64,000 nucleotides of DNA from positions 1-64,000 of the forward strand of contig JABGRK010000009.1 in NCBI GenBank assembly GCA_018648325.1, written 5' to 3'. The number at the start of each line of letters is the position of its first letter. Position 1 is the first letter of the stretch. The notes beneath the pieces are model-generated. The model worked only from the letters and a program-made list of their open reading frames with translations. It was not told the DNA's origin and did no database searches. The DNA comes from Chloroflexota bacterium (GTDB taxonomy: Bacteria > Chloroflexota > Dehalococcoidia > JABGRK01). Shown piece by piece: positions 7,793 through 19,217 of this stretch. A program made the position numbers and the translations under genes.

Positions 7793-10700
7793 CTATTCGG
7801 CAGGTTCTTCTGGCTCGGTCACTGTTGTCGTTTCAGTGGGCTCATCCGATACAACCGCTGCTTCCGATTCAACTGAAGCTGTCGGTTCAACTTGTTCTTC
7901 TTGCTCCACCGCATCAGAATTCTCATCAACAACCTCGTCCTGTACAATCTCAGTAATTTCTGCTGAATCGCTAATATCAGGGGTAACCTCTCCGGTCATC
8001 AGTTTTTCAGCCTCTGAAACAATTTCGGCCTCAAGCTCTGAGGTAATCTCCCCATCCAACTCAAGCTCTTCTTCTGCTGCTAATAACTCTGGCTCAAGCT
8101 CCTCAGGAGTCAGACAACGGGCAGGTATTAGCTTACCGATAATAACGTTTTCTTTTAGACCTAACAGGTGATCGGTACGGCCGACAACAGCGGCCTCGGT
8201 AAGTACTCGAGTGGTCTCCTGGAATGATGCTGCAGCCAGAAAACTGTCAGTAGATAGCGATGCCTTGGTTACACCCAGCAGAACTGTCTGAGCAGTTGCC
8301 GGTTCGCCATCCTCCATTAGAACTGCTGCGTTAGCATCCTCATATACGAACCTATCTGCCAAATCTGAAGGCAGAAACGTGGTGTCGCCGGGTTCGTCAA
8401 TACGTACCTTACGCAGCATCTGACGCACAATAACCTCAATATGCTTATCGTTAATACTCACACCCTGAGAACGGTATACTTTCTGCACCTCATTAACCAT
8501 ATAGCGCTGTACAGCCTCACGGCCCTGAATTCTCAAAATATCCTGAGGATTAAGAGGCCCCTTGGTCAGTTCCTGCCCCGCTTCAACCTTGGCACCGTTT
8601 TCGACACTAAGCTGAGCTGTAGCAGAAATCGGATAATCCCTCTCCTCGGTTTCCTCATAAACAATTGCAATACTATCGCCATCAACAATAGCACGGCCAC
8701 CGGCAGTGGCCAAAACAGGAAGATTGGCAATTTTCTCGTCCTTCTTATTAGCTGCTTTTACCTCAGCAAGCGAATCACCTGCCTCAACTTGCTGTCCATT
8801 TTTTACTGTCTTTTTGTATCCGGTTGGCAAAGTGTATTCGTCTCTAAAAAGCTGTGATGTTTCTATCCTGATCTTACGACCTTCGTCCGCATGTAAAATC
8901 TCGACAGTGCCATCAATCTCAGAAATAACCGCTTGCCCCTTAGGTGATCGAGCCTCAAACAACTCCTCAACCCTGGGCAAACCGCTGGTTATATCAAGCC
9001 CAGCCACACCACCAGTATGGAACGTTCTCATAGTAAGCTGGGTACCCGGTTCCCCGATACTCTGGGCAGCGATAACTCCAACTGCCTCACCATGCCTGAC
9101 TATACGTCCACTACCAGGGGACCTTCCATAGCACTTCTGGCATAATCCTCTCTTTGCCTGACAATTGAGTGGCGATCTAACTTCAACCTGGGTAATACCT
9201 GCAGCCATAATCTTGGCCGCCATTTCCTCATCTATCTCCCCATTAGCCTCAATAATTACCTTTTTAGTTTTGGGATGCACAACGTCAACAGCAGAAACAC
9301 GCCCTTGTATTCTATCGGCAAGCGGGACAATAAGCTCGTTTTCAGACTGATCATATAACATCATGCCAGTGGTCGTTCCGCAATCATCCTCAAGAATTAT
9401 CACGTCCTGCGAAACATCTATAAGCCGCCTGGTAAGATATCCACTATCGGCAGTTCTAAGTGCTGTATCGGCTAGTCCTTTACGGGCACCATGAGTAGAA
9501 ATAAAGTAATCCAAAACACTGAGTCCGTCTCTAAAGCTAGCCTTAATGGGTAACTCCATGATTCTTCCGGAAGGATCTGTCATCAGACCACGCATTCCAG
9601 CCATCTGCCTTATCTGTGCAATATTACCTTTAGCTCCTGAAGTTGCCATCATATAAATTGAACCGGACCTGTCGAGCATTCCCTGAATGGCCTTGGTCAT
9701 TTCATCTGTAGCATTGGTCCACACTGAAACAGCGCTGTTGTATCGCTCCTGATTGGTTACCATACCACGCTGATACTGCTTATCAATATCATCAATCTGC
9801 TTATCAGCCTCCACAAGTATAGCCTCTTTTTCAGAAGGAACCTCTACATCACTCATACCCACAGTGAGACCGGATTTCGTAGCATAATGAAACCCGAGTT
9901 CTTTTATGCGATCAAGCATGTCGGCGGTCTCAAGCTCACCCAATTCCTGATGACATTGAATAACTATTTTCTTTAACTGAGACTTATCAATAGGTTTGTT
10001 ATAGTAACCCAGCTCGTCAGATATAATCTCATTAAATATAATTCGGCCGACGGTGGTTTTTATCCTCTCGCCATCAGGTTTTCTGACATGTATTTCAGCC
10101 CCCAGCTCAATAATACCAAGGTCATACGCCAACCTGGCTTGATCATAGTCGGCAAATATTTTTCCCTCACCCATAGCTCTTGGCTTGATCAAAGTCAGGT
10201 AATAACAGCCAAAAACCATATCCAATGTGGGCGCTACTAAAGGCTCTCCCGAACTTGGTGATAACATGTTGTAAACACTGAGCATAGCAGTACGGGCCTC
10301 TTTGATAGCTGCACGAGAAAGCGGTACATGAACAGCCATCTGATCACCATCAAAATCAGCATTGAACGCCGTACAAACCAGCGGATGCAATTGAATGGCA
10401 CTTCCCTCAACGAGAACCGGCTCGAATGCCTGAAGACCTAATCGATGCAATGTAGGAGCACGGTTCAACATGACGGGACGTTCTTGAATAACTTCCTCAA
10501 GGATATCCCAAACCTCTGGGCGACCCTGCTCCTCTATACGCTTGGCGCTTTTTATATTCTGAGCCAGCCCCATAGCCACTAAACGATGCATAACGAAAGG
10601 TTTAAATAGTTCGAGTGCCATACGTTTTGGCAAACCACACTGGTGCAGTTTAAGCTGAGGCCCAACAATAATCACTGAACGCCCACTATAATCCACACGC

Positions 10701-12217
10701 TTACCAAGCAGGTTTTGGCGGAAACGCCCCTGCTTTCCACGAAGCATATCGGATAAAGACTTAAGCTTATGGTTGCTGCTAGTAGTAATGGCTCTACCAC
10801 GTCTGCCATTATCGATAAGGGAATCAACAGCTTCCTGCAGCATTCTTTTTTCATTGCGTATGATTATTTCGGGAGCACCCAGAGTAAGTAATCGGCGTAG
10901 CCTGTTGTTTCGGTTAATCACGCGGCGATAGAGATCATTTAGATCACTGGTAGCAAAACGACCGCCATCAAGCTGAACCATCGGCCGCAGTTCTGGCGGC
11001 AGTACCGGCAGGACTGAAGTGATCATCCACTCAGGCTTATTCCCGCTCTTGCGGAATGCCTCGACCACTTTAAGCCTTTTGGTGGCTTTCTTGCGACGTT
11101 GACCTGAACTGGAATGAATTTCTTTGTACAGAAATTCGCGAAGCTCATCAAGATTAACATAAGCCATGCAATCCAAAATGGCCTCAGCGCCAGTACCGGC
11201 AGTAAATGCGCTCCCAAATTTCATTTTTAAATCGCGATACTGACCATCAGTGATTATCATCATTGGATGCAAACTCTGCAGCTCGTCTATCCTGGCTCGA
11301 ATATCGTTTTTTATTGTTTCCTCTGTTTTAGCAGGATCTTTTTCCATTTCGTCGATTTCCTGAGCGACGGCATGCTGAATGTCCTCTAGTTTAGCATTAT
11401 ATTTCTCAGTGACTTTTTGATTGGCAACACCCAGATTAGACTCCAGATCATCTATCATAGTTTTTGCTTTTTGCTGCAGGTTATCAAGATGCGACTGAGC
11501 AACCTCTTCCCCTTCAGAAACAAAAACATCACCTGCAAAAATAATCTCCTCGGCAGAATTGCTACCCAAAGCACTGGTGAGTATTTCTTCAACCGATGCT
11601 ACCTCAGCCATAATTTCACCTGTCTTACGCGCCAGGTTATTCTCAAGGCGTTTTCTATCCTCTTCCCGCTCCATTTCCAGATGCCTCATCTGCTCTTCAA
11701 GACGAAGACGAAGATCGGCAACCTTCCCCTCCATAGTGCCCTCTCTACCGGCAGCCCCATCTTCCAGTTCCTGCACCATGTCATTGCGAATCTCATCGTC
11801 CACACTGGTAATAACAAACCTGGCAAAATAAACCACTTGCTCTAAATTACGAGGAGAAAGATCCAGAAGAAGTGCCAGCCTGCTGGGAGTACCTTTTACA
11901 AACCATATATGACTAACGGGACATGCCAATTCAATGTGCCCCATGCGCTCGCGTCTAACCTTAGATCGCGCCACCTCGACACCACATTTGTCACATATGA
12001 TCCCTTTATACCTTATACGTTTATACTTGCCGCAATAGCACTCAAAATCCTTGGTAGGACCAAAAATCTTTTCGCAAAACAAACCGTCTTTTTCCGGTTT
12101 CAAAGTACGGTAATTAATAGTTTCGGGCTTTGTTACCTCACCATAGGACCAGCTTCTAACCTGCTCCGGTGAAGCCAATGAAATACGTATAGCCTTAAAA
12201 TCATTAAATTCCAGCAT
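7793..12217 (-). CDS. rpoC: DNA-directed RNA polymerase subunit beta'
   Basis: Catalytic subunit of RNA polymerase. The N-terminal zinc ribbon uses Cys60, Cys62, Cys75 and Cys78; the Mg-binding NADFDGD motif is present; the second zinc site includes [11 protein letters not shown]. About 1474 residues, long for the family, because of a Glu-rich coiled-coil insertion (about 125-290) after the zinc ribbon and an acidic low-complexity tail of about 110 residues at the C-terminus. I chose ATG 12217 (MLEFNDFK) since GAGGAG stands 7 nt before it and the alternative upstream start adds nine non-conserved residues. It overlaps the rpoB stop by 14 nt, with its ribosome site inside rpoB. Confidence 0.98.
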   Translation of the reverse strand: MLEFNDFKAIRISLASPEQVRSWSYGEVTKPETINYRTLKPEKDGLFCEKIFGPTKDFECYCGKYKRIRYKGIICDKCGVEVARSKVRRERMGHIELACPVSHIWFVKGTPSRLALLLDLSPRNLEQVVYFARFVITSVDDEIRNDMVQELEDGAAGREGTMEGKVADLRLRLEEQMRHLEMEREEDRKRLENNLARKTGEIMAEVASVEEILTSALGSNSAEEIIFAGDVFVSEGEEVAQSHLDNLQQKAKTMIDDLESNLGVANQKVTEKYNAKLEDIQHAVAQEIDEMEKDPAKTEETIKNDIRARIDELQSLHPMMIITDGQYRDLKMKFGSAFTAGTGAEAILDCMAYVNLDELREFLYKEIHSSSGQRRKKATKRLKVVEAFRKSGNKPEWMITSVLPVLPPELRPMVQLDGGRFATSDLNDLYRRVINRNNRLRRLLTLGAPEIIIRNEKRMLQEAVDSLIDNGRRGRAITTSSNHKLKSLSDMLRGKQGRFRQNLLGKRVDYSGRSVIIVGPQLKLHQCGLPKRMALELFKPFVMHRLVAMGLAQNIKSAKRIEEQGRPEVWDILEEVIQERPVMLNRAPTLHRLGLQAFEPVLVEGSAIQLHPLVCTAFNADFDGDQMAVHVPLSRAAIKEARTAMLSVYNMLSPSSGEPLVAPTLDMVFGCYYLTLIKPRAMGEGKIFADYDQARLAYDLGIIELGAEIHVRKPDGERIKTTVGRIIFNEIISDELGYYNKPIDKSQLKKIVIQCHQELGELETADMLDRIKELGFHYATKSGLTVGMSDVEVPSEKEAILVEADKQIDDIDKQYQRGMVTNQERYNSAVSVWTNATDEMTKAIQGMLDRSGSIYMMATSGAKGNIAQIRQMAGMRGLMTDPSGRIMELPIKASFRDGLSVLDYFISTHGARKGLADTALRTADSGYLTRRLIDVSQDVIILEDDCGTTTGMMLYDQSENELIVPLADRIQGRVSAVDVVHPKTKKVIIEANGEIDEEMAAKIMAAGITQVEVRSPLNCQAKRGLCQKCYGRSPGSGRIVRHGEAVGVIAAQSIGEPGTQLTMRTFHTGGVAGLDITSGLPRVEELFEARSPKGQAVISEIDGTVEILHADEGRKIRIETSQLFRDEYTLPTGYKKTVKNGQQVEAGDSLAEVKAANKKDEKIANLPVLATAGGRAIVDGDSIAIVYEETEERDYPISATAQLSVENGAKVEAGQELTKGPLNPQDILRIQGREAVQRYMVNEVQKVYRSQGVSINDKHIEVIVRQMLRKVRIDEPGDTTFLPSDLADRFVYEDANAAVLMEDGEPATAQTVLLGVTKASLSTDSFLAAASFQETTRVLTEAAVVGRTDHLLGLKENVIIGKLIPARCLTPEELEPELLAAEEELELDGEITSELEAEIVSEAEKLMTGEVTPDISDSAEITEIVQDEVVDENSDAVEQEEQVEPTASVESEAAVVSDEPTETTTVTEPEEPAE

Positions 12218-15200
12218 TACTACTCTCCTCAACACCTTCTTCAATAAGACTAATCTTCTCTTCAGCCTCGTTTATCACTTCAACAGCTAACCCAAGGCTT
12301 CTGAGCTCGGAGACCAATACCTTGAACGACTCAGGAACGCCGGGCTCGATTATATCTTCACCCTTTAAAATAGCTTCGTATGCCTTGACACGTCCAACGA
12401 CATCATCTGATTTAACTGTGAGCATCTCCTGCAAGTTGTGAGCCGCACCATATGCCTCAAGTGCCCACACTTCCATCTCTCCAAAACGCTGCCCACCAAA
12501 CTGCGCTTTACCACCCAACGGCTGCTGGGTTATCAGCGAATAAGGTCCGGTAGCCCTTGCGTGAATCTTGTCTTCGACCAAATGAATGAGCTTGAGCAGA
12601 TAGATGTAACCTACTGTAATTGGTTGATCAAACTGCTCGCCGGTGCGACCGTCATAAAGTATCGTCTTTCCGGTAGTGGGAGGAACCAGTCTACTTTTAT
12701 CATAAAGCTTATCCAGTTCCTTTTTGACTGCTTTTTCATCTATAGTAGCGGCCTTTTTTACACCCAGTTGGTGCAGCCATAATCGTACGCAGGCATCATT
12801 AGCTGTCCCAATAACTTTGTCATTGAATACCGCATCGTAATCAAATCCCCGCTCTGTAAGCCAATCAGATACCTTTTGCGTATCGTAAGGCCCTCCATCA
12901 TAGTCGACAGCACCTGCGTTTTCAACTATCCATGCCCTGCCCAGATCATCCTCAATCTCCACATCCTGTCCACTGTCAAATATTGGAGACATGGCACCGA
13001 AGCCAAGAACGTGAGCTGCCCAGCCCAGATGAGTCTCAAGAACCTGACCCAGATTCATACGAGACGGAATACCGATAGGATTAAGCACTACCTCAAGAGG
13101 TCTGCCATCCGGAAGGAAAGGCATATCCTCAACTGGCAAAATTCGCCCGATAACACCCTTGTTACCATGACGACCGGCCAGTTTATCACCCGCGCTAACT
13201 TTCCTCTTTTGTGCAACACAAACACGAACCATCTGATTCACACCGGGAGGTTGCTCCCCACTGCCATCCTGAGGAAAGGCCTTAACATCAATGACCTTGC
13301 CATATTCGCCATGCGGCACACGCAATGACGTATCTTTTACTTCCCTGGCCTTTTCACCGAAAATTGCTCGAAGAAGTTTTTCCTCGGCACTAAGTTCGGT
13401 TTCACCTTTCGGAGTTATCTTTCCAACAAGTATGTCACCAGGGCCAACTTCGGCACCCAACCTGATGATTCCTCTCTCATCAAGATCCCGCAGGCTCTCC
13501 TCACCAATATTGGGAATATCCCTGGTTATCTCCTCAGGACCCAATTTAGTGGAGCGGGCCTCAACTTCATGCTTTTCTATATGAATCGAGGTAAACTTAT
13601 CATCTTTAACCAAGCTTTCACTCAGTACAATAGCATCCTCGTAGTTATAACCCTCCCAGCTCATAAAAGCGCATAGTACGTTATGCCCTAAAGCCAGCTC
13701 ACCCTCATCAGTTGAAGAGCTATCGGCCAGCACCTGACCCAATTTCACCTTGTCGCCCTTGCTAACAACGGGACGTTGATTTATACAAGTTCCTTGATTT
13801 GAACGATCAAACTTTCTCAAAGGATAGTAGTCAAGTTCGCCATCTTTTCTCTTAATGGCGATCATTGTTGCTGTTACCGAGGCCACCACTCCTTCGTTCT
13901 TAGCAAACAGCACTTGACCGCTATCGAGTGCGGCTTGCCGCTCCATGCCTGTGGCCACCAGTGGCGCTTCGGGTAGAAGCAGGGGTACAGCCTGACGTTG
14001 CATATTCGAGCCCATCAGTGCACGGTTGGCATCATCATGCTCCAAAAACGGTATCAGAGACGCAGCGACACTAACAATCTGCTTGGGTGATACATCCATG
14101 TAGTCCATTTTTTCAGGAAGCTCCATGAAGTAATTATCAGCCGATCTTGCTTCAACTCTTTCCTCTGTGAAGTGCTGGTTGTCATCTAAGATAGCGTTTG
14201 CCTGCGCAATTATCAGATCTTCTTCCTGATCAGCAGAAAGATAATCTATATTACTGGATACGAACGGCACGATTTCTATGTTCTTAAGAGGTAGTTCAAC
14301 CAGCTTGGCCGCTATCTGCTCGGTTATCTCAGTTCCGGCAACAACTACCATCTTATCTTTGTTATCTGAAATATTGTTTCTGACGATTCTACCAACAAGG
14401 TTCTGCTGCTTATTCTTTACCTTAGAAACAACCTTTCTGTAAGGAGTTTCAATAAGGCCGTATTCATTTATTCTTCCGTAAGTGGCCAGTGAACCGATAA
14501 GTCCAATGTTCGGACCCTCAGGTGTTTCGATGGGACATATTCGACCATAATGCGAATGATGAACGTCACGCACATCAAATCCGGCCCGCTCACGCGACAA
14601 ACCACCCGGGCCAAGAGCTGAAAGCCTGCGCTTATGGGTAAGCTCTGCCAGCGGATTGGTCTGATCCATAAATTGTGAAAGCTGTGAGCTTCCGAAAAAT
14701 TCTTTAAGCGTAACAGATACAGGGCGAATGTTAATAAGATCGCTGGGAGTTACAGTCTCCAGCTCAGTAATGCTCATACGCTCTTTTACCACACGCTCCA
14801 TGCGCAAGAATCCCACTCTGAGTTGATTTTGAACCAACTCACCTACAGTACGAACACGGCGATTGCCCAGATGATCGATATCATCAGGCTTGACTGCCCC
14901 ATTATTGACTTTAACTATATATTGCGCTACGGCAACCAGATCCTCTTTGGTCAGCGTTCTGGTTTCGGAAGGAATGTTTATGCCCAAACGCTTATTCATC
15001 TTATATCTGCCAACTTTGCCCAGATCATAACGGCGCGGATCAAAGAACAAGGAATCTATAAACGAATTAGCGTTATCCAGTGTCGATGGATCGCTCGGCC
15101 TAAGCCTGCGATGAAAATCAATAAGAGCTTCGTCCTGACTTCTAACCAGTGGCTCTTTCTCAATAGTAGTTTTTATGTACGGGTGATCGGGATTAGTGTC

Positions 15201-15875
15201 GGCTCCCTTAAATAATGCCTCAAGCTCTTGATCAGTTCCATAGCCTAAGGAACGAATCAGCGTTGTGATAGGTATCTTGCGTTTACGATCTACTTTAACC
15301 GATATGACGTTCTTACTGCTGGTCTCAAACTCCAGCCATGCGCCACGGTTTGGCACCAGCTTGGCAAAGCACAGGTCACGACCGGAAGCCATGTCCTCAG
15401 CAACGGTTAAATACACGCCAGGCGAACGAATCAACTGGCTGACCACAACCCTTTCGGCGCCATTAATGATAAATGTGCCGTTATCGGTCATCTTGGGGAA
15501 ATCGCCCATAAACAGGTCTTGTTCTTTCCATTCTCCTGTCTCTTTGATAAGTAGCCATGCGGTTACGTGCAGTGGCGTTGAATAGGTTAAATCGCGATCA
15601 CGGCACTCATCCTCTGTATGCTTTGGAGGAAGAAACGTAAATCTGGGTATATCCTTATCCGGCCCATCGTTGGGATTGAGAAAGGTAAGTTCCAATCTAG
15701 TACCTGTGAAATCTTTAATCGGCGAAATCTCAGACAGTAGTTCCTTTAGACCCTCGGCCTGAAACCACTTATAAGAATCCATCTGAGTTTGAATGAGATT
15801 TGGCACTGGTAGAATTTCGGGTAATTTTCCGTAGGATTTTCTGTCATCGTGCTCCAAGGCTCTGCTGAAAGTCAT
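12204..15875 (-). CDS. rpoB: DNA-directed RNA polymerase subunit beta
   Basis: 1223-residue beta subunit. The rifampicin-pocket region ([13 protein letters not shown] then [15 protein letters not shown]) has the usual sensitive residues. The [13 protein letters not shown] block and the rest of the C-terminal clamp region are intact. ATG 15875 is preceded by AAGGAG at 8 nt. No rplJ/rplL genes stand upstream; instead a crotonase gene lies before a dedicated promoter and a structured leader, so rpoBC is uncoupled from the ribosomal stalk operon here. Confidence 0.98.
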   Translation of the reverse strand: MTFSRALEHDDRKSYGKLPEILPVPNLIQTQMDSYKWFQAEGLKELLSEISPIKDFTGTRLELTFLNPNDGPDKDIPRFTFLPPKHTEDECRDRDLTYSTPLHVTAWLLIKETGEWKEQDLFMGDFPKMTDNGTFIINGAERVVVSQLIRSPGVYLTVAEDMASGRDLCFAKLVPNRGAWLEFETSSKNVISVKVDRKRKIPITTLIRSLGYGTDQELEALFKGADTNPDHPYIKTTIEKEPLVRSQDEALIDFHRRLRPSDPSTLDNANSFIDSLFFDPRRYDLGKVGRYKMNKRLGINIPSETRTLTKEDLVAVAQYIVKVNNGAVKPDDIDHLGNRRVRTVGELVQNQLRVGFLRMERVVKERMSITELETVTPSDLINIRPVSVTLKEFFGSSQLSQFMDQTNPLAELTHKRRLSALGPGGLSRERAGFDVRDVHHSHYGRICPIETPEGPNIGLIGSLATYGRINEYGLIETPYRKVVSKVKNKQQNLVGRIVRNNISDNKDKMVVVAGTEITEQIAAKLVELPLKNIEIVPFVSSNIDYLSADQEEDLIIAQANAILDDNQHFTEERVEARSADNYFMELPEKMDYMDVSPKQIVSVAASLIPFLEHDDANRALMGSNMQRQAVPLLLPEAPLVATGMERQAALDSGQVLFAKNEGVVASVTATMIAIKRKDGELDYYPLRKFDRSNQGTCINQRPVVSKGDKVKLGQVLADSSSTDEGELALGHNVLCAFMSWEGYNYEDAIVLSESLVKDDKFTSIHIEKHEVEARSTKLGPEEITRDIPNIGEESLRDLDERGIIRLGAEVGPGDILVGKITPKGETELSAEEKLLRAIFGEKAREVKDTSLRVPHGEYGKVIDVKAFPQDGSGEQPPGVNQMVRVCVAQKRKVSAGDKLAGRHGNKGVIGRILPVEDMPFLPDGRPLEVVLNPIGIPSRMNLGQVLETHLGWAAHVLGFGAMSPIFDSGQDVEIEDDLGRAWIVENAGAVDYDGGPYDTQKVSDWLTERGFDYDAVFNDKVIGTANDACVRLWLHQLGVKKAATIDEKAVKKELDKLYDKSRLVPPTTGKTILYDGRTGEQFDQPITVGYIYLLKLIHLVEDKIHARATGPYSLITQQPLGGKAQFGGQRFGEMEVWALEAYGAAHNLQEMLTVKSDDVVGRVKAYEAILKGEDIIEPGVPESFKVLVSELRSLGLAVEVINEAEEKISLIEEGVEESSNAGI

Positions 15876-15901
15876 ACAGATAGCTCCTTAAATAAGAATA
15901 A

Positions 15902-15946
15902 CCCCCAATAAAGTACGCACTCGCATAGGCGCACCTAGGGGGCGTA
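15902..15946 (-). promoter_or_regulatory. Structured rpoB leader RNA, possible pseudoknot
   Basis: In the roughly 120 nt leader (minus strand) TACGC (15946-15942) can pair with GCGTA (15918-15914). The C-run inside that loop (15942-15938) can pair with GGGGG (15906-15902) beyond it, and a small TAGG/CCTA hairpin lies between. Crossing stems of this kind form an H-type pseudoknot or two competing folds. It ends 27 nt before the rpoB ATG. Regulation of rpoBC is inferred from position only. Confidence 0.45.
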
Positions 15947-16001
15947 AAACTTTTTCTGGGGTATCATTTGAAGGTAATTGGATATCATTAGTCAAAAATA
16001 C

Positions 16002-16030
16002 ATTCTACCACTGCTATTCCACTCTGTCAA
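16002..16030 (-). promoter_or_regulatory. Sigma-70 type promoter of rpoBC
   Basis: Minus strand TTGACA (16030-16025), 17 nt spacer, TAGAAT (16007-16002). The predicted start near 15995 gives a leader of about 120 nt before rpoB. This is the best promoter match in the region. Confidence 0.85.
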
Positions 16031-16095
16031 TAGTTTTGAGTAAAATCGCTCTTGAAATGCCCATAATCGGTTTTATTGTTGATTTTTTGACAATG

Positions 16096-16839
16096 TTACC
16101 TACCCCGAAACTCCGGGCGGCGTTTTTGCGCAAACGCTTTGGGTCCCTCTTTGGCATCATTTGTTTTCAGAACCTCGCCAAACAGCTGACCTTCCAACTG
16201 CAATCCTTCCTCAAGCGAAAGCGCAAGTCCCTTATTAATAGCCATTTTTGCACTCCGCACTGCAATCGGCCCCAGTTCACAGATTTTCGCAGCCCACTGC
16301 CCAGCAATTTTCATTATCTCGGCGGGTGAAACCACTTTATTGATTAACCCTATCTGAAGTGCTTCTTTGGCTGTTATAACTTTAGCCAGCAGTATCATCT
16401 CAGCAGCTTTAGCTGGTGAGATGAGGCGTGCCAACCGCTGCGTTCCACCCCAGCCCGGCATTAATCCCCATCGCGTTTCAGGCAAACCCAGCGTAGCATT
16501 ATCAGACGCTATCGTAAGATCACATGCCAGTGCTACTTCAAGTCCACCTCCCAAAGCTACACCATTGATTGCAGCAATAATGGGCTTACAAATATTAATA
16601 CCTCGTGTGATCATGGGTGGGAATTTTGATGGCATCTGCTGATTCAAATCAAATCCGGCGGAAAAGGCCTTGTCCCCTGCACCGGTTATGATCAGCACCC
16701 AGGCATCCGGATCATCCCTGAAATCTATGAGCGCACGAGAAAAGCTTTTCATCATCTTTTCATCAAAAGCGTTTAAGGACTTGGGGCGATTAAGAGTAAT
16801 CTGTGCAATTTTATCCTTTTTCTCATAAACAAGTGCCAT
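16096..16839 (-). CDS. Enoyl-CoA hydratase/isomerase (crotonase) family protein
   Basis: 247-residue crotonase-fold enzyme, typically adding water to 2-enoyl-CoA in beta-oxidation-like pathways. The CoA-site and oxyanion-hole region [18 protein letters not shown] carries Glu101, and [18 protein letters not shown] carries Glu121. These match both catalytic glutamates of true enoyl-CoA hydratases, so hydratase activity is plausible. ATG 16839 (MALVYEKK) with GGGAG upstream is preferred to a longer ORF start that would overlap the upstream phosphoesterase. It follows that gene by 13 nt. It fits with the CoA-transferase and Bcr-like genes elsewhere in the window as part of anaerobic acyl-CoA metabolism. 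Confidence 0.9.
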   Translation of the reverse strand: MALVYEKKDKIAQITLNRPKSLNAFDEKMMKSFSRALIDFRDDPDAWVLIITGAGDKAFSAGFDLNQQMPSKFPPMITRGINICKPIIAAINGVALGGGLEVALACDLTIASDNATLGLPETRWGLMPGWGGTQRLARLISPAKAAEMILLAKVITAKEALQIGLINKVVSPAEIMKIAGQWAAKICELGPIAVRSAKMAINKGLALSLEEGLQLEGQLFGEVLKTNDAKEGPKAFAQKRRPEFRGR

Positions 16840-16852
16840 TTTACATCTCCCT

Positions 16853-17590
16853 CTAATAACCGTGTGCCAGACGTTCAATTAGCATGTCAGGCAAATTATG
16901 CCTCGTCATTTTTACCTGTGTTTTCGTGTAATCGTAGGTCACCCGAAAATGAGTTATGGTATGTTCATCACTATCGTATATCATGTAGCTTGCCTTGGGA
17001 TTGCCATCACGTGGTTGTCCCACACTACCAGGATTTATCATGAAACGCTGCTTGATCAAATTAAAAGTGCCTCCGTCTGACAGGGCATGAGATCGACATT
17101 CATCGGCATTTTTATCATAGGCATAAACTTGAGGAACATGACTGTGACCAATCAGGCAATACATGGTATCAAAATGATTGAGATTCAGTCTGACCATGGT
17201 TGTAGACATGACATATTCCCATAGTGGATCTCGCGGACTGCCATGAACAAGAGTGAAATCATTTTGGGTAAGCACTTTTGGCAGGTTACTCAGGTAATCA
17301 ATCTCATCACTGCCAAGACGACCAAACGTTGAACGGCAGGCAATAGCAGCTTCAGGATTAAAATCGTAGGTGTCCACTTTCCCGATGGAAGCCCAGTCAT
17401 TGTTTCCGGCAACGCAGACATGATCATGCTGTCTGAGCAATTCGATACATTCACATGGATCAGGGCCGTATCCTACGATATCGCCCAGACACCATATTTG
17501 ATCAAAGCCCCCTCTGATCTCTGCATCAACAAGAACAGCCTTAAAAGCCTCCAGATTGCTATGAATATCAGCCAGAATTGCATGTCGCAT
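16853..17590 (-). CDS. Metallophosphoesterase (calcineurin-like)
   Basis: 245 residues with the phosphoesterase motifs in order: DIHSN (Asp8, His10), [26 protein letters not shown] and GHSHVPQ. These bind a dimetal centre. The GDIVGYGP form is that of the MJ0936/YfcE-like subgroup, with phosphodiesterase activity on uncertain substrates. ATG 17590 lacks a clear ribosome site; a -10 box TATAGT lies 10 nt upstream, so the mRNA may be nearly leaderless. It is divergent from thiL and precedes the crotonase by 13 nt. Confidence 0.88.
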   Translation of the reverse strand: MRHAILADIHSNLEAFKAVLVDAEIRGGFDQIWCLGDIVGYGPDPCECIELLRQHDHVCVAGNNDWASIGKVDTYDFNPEAAIACRSTFGRLGSDEIDYLSNLPKVLTQNDFTLVHGSPRDPLWEYVMSTTMVRLNLNHFDTMYCLIGHSHVPQVYAYDKNADECRSHALSDGGTFNLIKQRFMINPGSVGQPRDGNPKASYMIYDSDEHTITHFRVTYDYTKTQVKMTRHNLPDMLIERLAHGY

Positions 17591-17600
17591 AACAGCTCTG

Positions 17601-17629
17601 ACTATATCAGATTTACTCTCGGTTGACCA
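17601..17629 (-). promoter_or_regulatory. Promoter of the metallophosphoesterase gene
   Basis: Minus strand TGGTCA (17629-17624), 17 nt, TATAGT (17606-17601). The predicted start lies about 3 nt before the ATG at 17590, so little or no 5' leader. Confidence 0.5.
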
Positions 17630-17759
17630 GTAAAGTTGTTATCAGTCCGACCATCGTTATCTTTCACACAAATCAATGATCCGAGAAACAAAGAGCACAA
17701 GCATATACGCTATCACCAGCCTGATTTCGCGGGGGTGGCCTTAGTAAACCTGAGTGGAG

Positions 17760-17765
17760 TATAAT
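17760..17765 (+). promoter_or_regulatory. -10 box of thiL, leaderless start predicted
   Basis: A consensus TATAAT ends 7 nt before the thiL ATG. There is no Shine-Dalgarno in the intervening CGCAAAT and no good -35 box at 17 nt (GGCCTT). Confidence 0.55.
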
Positions 17766-17772
17766 CGCAAAT

Positions 17773-18759
17773 ATGAGGGTATCTGAACTTGGCGAATTCG
17801 AACTTATAGATATGATCTCCAAACTCATTGGCAAACCTGCCAAAGATAAGACGATATTGGGCATTGGGGATGACAGCACCGCATGGCGTACTGATACAGG
17901 TATTGAGCTTGCCACAATTGATACGCTCGTAGAAAACGTACATTTTACGCTGGATACGATAACTTACCATGAACTTGGATGGAAATCACTGGCGGCCAAT
18001 GTAAGCGATATCGCCGCCATGGGAGGAATTCCGCTTTACGCTTTAATATCGCTGGGACTGCCCGGCACAACCGATGTAGATGATATCAAAAAGTTATACG
18101 AAGGAATGATTGAACTGACCAACCGACACAACGTAACCATTGCCGGCGGCGACGTGGTAAAAGCGCCACAACTGACAATCAGCGTCTCAGTTACAGGCAA
18201 AGCGACAGATGACAAAATGCTGACGCGCTCCGCGGCTCGTCCCGGCGACATAATCGCCGTAACAGGGAACCTGGGGACATCGGCGGCTGGACTAAAAATG
18301 CTTATTGGAAAACTAAAGTTTAGTGAAGAAACAACGTCACTGCTGCGTAAAGCGCATCAACAGCCACAACCACGCGTTGCAGAAGGGCAAATGCTGGTAC
18401 AAAACGGCGTTAAAGCAGCTATAGATCTGAGTGACGGGCTGATAGGTGATCTTGGGCACATATGCCGGATGAGCAGAGTTGGTGCAAACATTGATATCGA
18501 CAAGGTACCTATCAATCCAATAGTAAAAGACCATTTTGCCAACAAAGCACTGGAGTTGGCACTTGTCGGTGGAGAGGACTACGAACTGCTGTTCACCGCA
18601 AAACCCGATATAATAGATAAGGTCAGGGAACTGATAGCAACGCCGATAACAGTTATAGGCGAGATCACTAGAGAGCATGCAGGTAAAGTGCTCCTATTGG
18701 ATGCAAATGGAAATACGATAGATTTTCAAAAAGAGGGCTTTAATCACTTTTCAAGATAA
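17773..18759 (+). CDS. thiL: Thiamine-monophosphate kinase
   Basis: Phosphorylates thiamine monophosphate to thiamine diphosphate, an AIR-synthase-fold kinase. Landmarks: GIGDDSTAW, DTLVENVHFTLD, AANVSDIAAMGG, the AGGDVVK segment, DLSDGLIGDLGHI and LVGGEDYELLF. 328 residues, full length. The ATG follows a TATAAT by 7 nt and has no ribosome site, pointing to a leaderless message. Its end overlaps the start of tsaE. Confidence 0.95.
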   Translation: MRVSELGEFELIDMISKLIGKPAKDKTILGIGDDSTAWRTDTGIELATIDTLVENVHFTLDTITYHELGWKSLAANVSDIAAMGGIPLYALISLGLPGTTDVDDIKKLYEGMIELTNRHNVTIAGGDVVKAPQLTISVSVTGKATDDKMLTRSAARPGDIIAVTGNLGTSAAGLKMLIGKLKFSEETTSLLRKAHQQPQPRVAEGQMLVQNGVKAAIDLSDGLIGDLGHICRMSRVGANIDIDKVPINPIVKDHFANKALELALVGGEDYELLFTAKPDIIDKVRELIATPITVIGEITREHAGKVLLLDANGNTIDFQKEGFNHFSR

Positions 18760-19213
18760 CACTCACATAATCAGCCATAACCCTGAGCAAACTCAAGAAA
18801 TCGGCAAGAAGCTGAGTCAGCTTGCCGCGCCCGGCGATATAATACTGCTTACGGGCAATCTGGGTGCGGGCAAGACATGCCTGACGCAGGGCATTATCTG
18901 GGGACTGGACATAGACGAGTACGCCGCCAGTCCGACGTTTACCATCATGAGGGAGTATCAGGGCAGGTTGCCGCTGTATCACTTCGACTTTTACAGGCTT
19001 GACAGTATAAACGACATTTACGATCTGGGCATGGACGATTACCTGTTTGGTAAGGGGCTCTGCGTGATAGAGTGGGCCGAAAAGGGATTGGACATTATGC
19101 CGGAGGATCATCTGCTCATTGAGATAGAATATGTGTCAGAAAACGAGCGCAGGCTGGAACTGAAGGCACATGGCCAACGGTACGATAAAATGCTAAACGA
19201 TTTGAAGGTTTAA
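18743..19213 (+). CDS. tsaE: tRNA threonylcarbamoyladenosine biosynthesis ATPase TsaE, non-standard start codon
   Basis: P-loop ATPase that works with TsaB and TsaD to make t6A37 on ANN-decoding tRNAs. Reading in frame from 18722 gives the complete family sequence: HNPEQTQEIGKKLS, Walker A GNLGAGKT (about 38-45), SPTFTIMREY, YHFDFYRL and VIEWAEKG. No ATG, GTG or TTG occurs between the upstream stop (18719) and Walker A, so the first ATG (18947) would remove the P-loop. I place the start at ATC 18743, 5 nt after GAGGG, giving 156 residues and a 17 nt overlap with thiL; ATT 18722 or ATA 18767 are alternatives. The gene is followed 4 nt later by tsaB. Confidence 0.88.
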   Translation: MTFQDNTHIISHNPEQTQEIGKKLSQLAAPGDIILLTGNLGAGKTCLTQGIIWGLDIDEYAASPTFTIMREYQGRLPLYHFDFYRLDSINDIYDLGMDDYLFGKGLCVIEWAEKGLDIMPEDHLLIEIEYVSENERRLELKAHGQRYDKMLNDLKV

Positions 19214-19217
19214 GGCA

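Noticed and set aside
7836-8171. 111-residue Ser/Thr-rich plus-strand ORF
   Set aside because: It is the complement of the Glu/Asp-rich rpoC tail; GAA/GAG codons read antisense as TTC/CTC and Ser/Thr-type codons.
18947-19213. 88-residue tsaE start at the first ATG
   Set aside because: It would drop Walker A and the first half of a conserved family that reads through in frame upstream.
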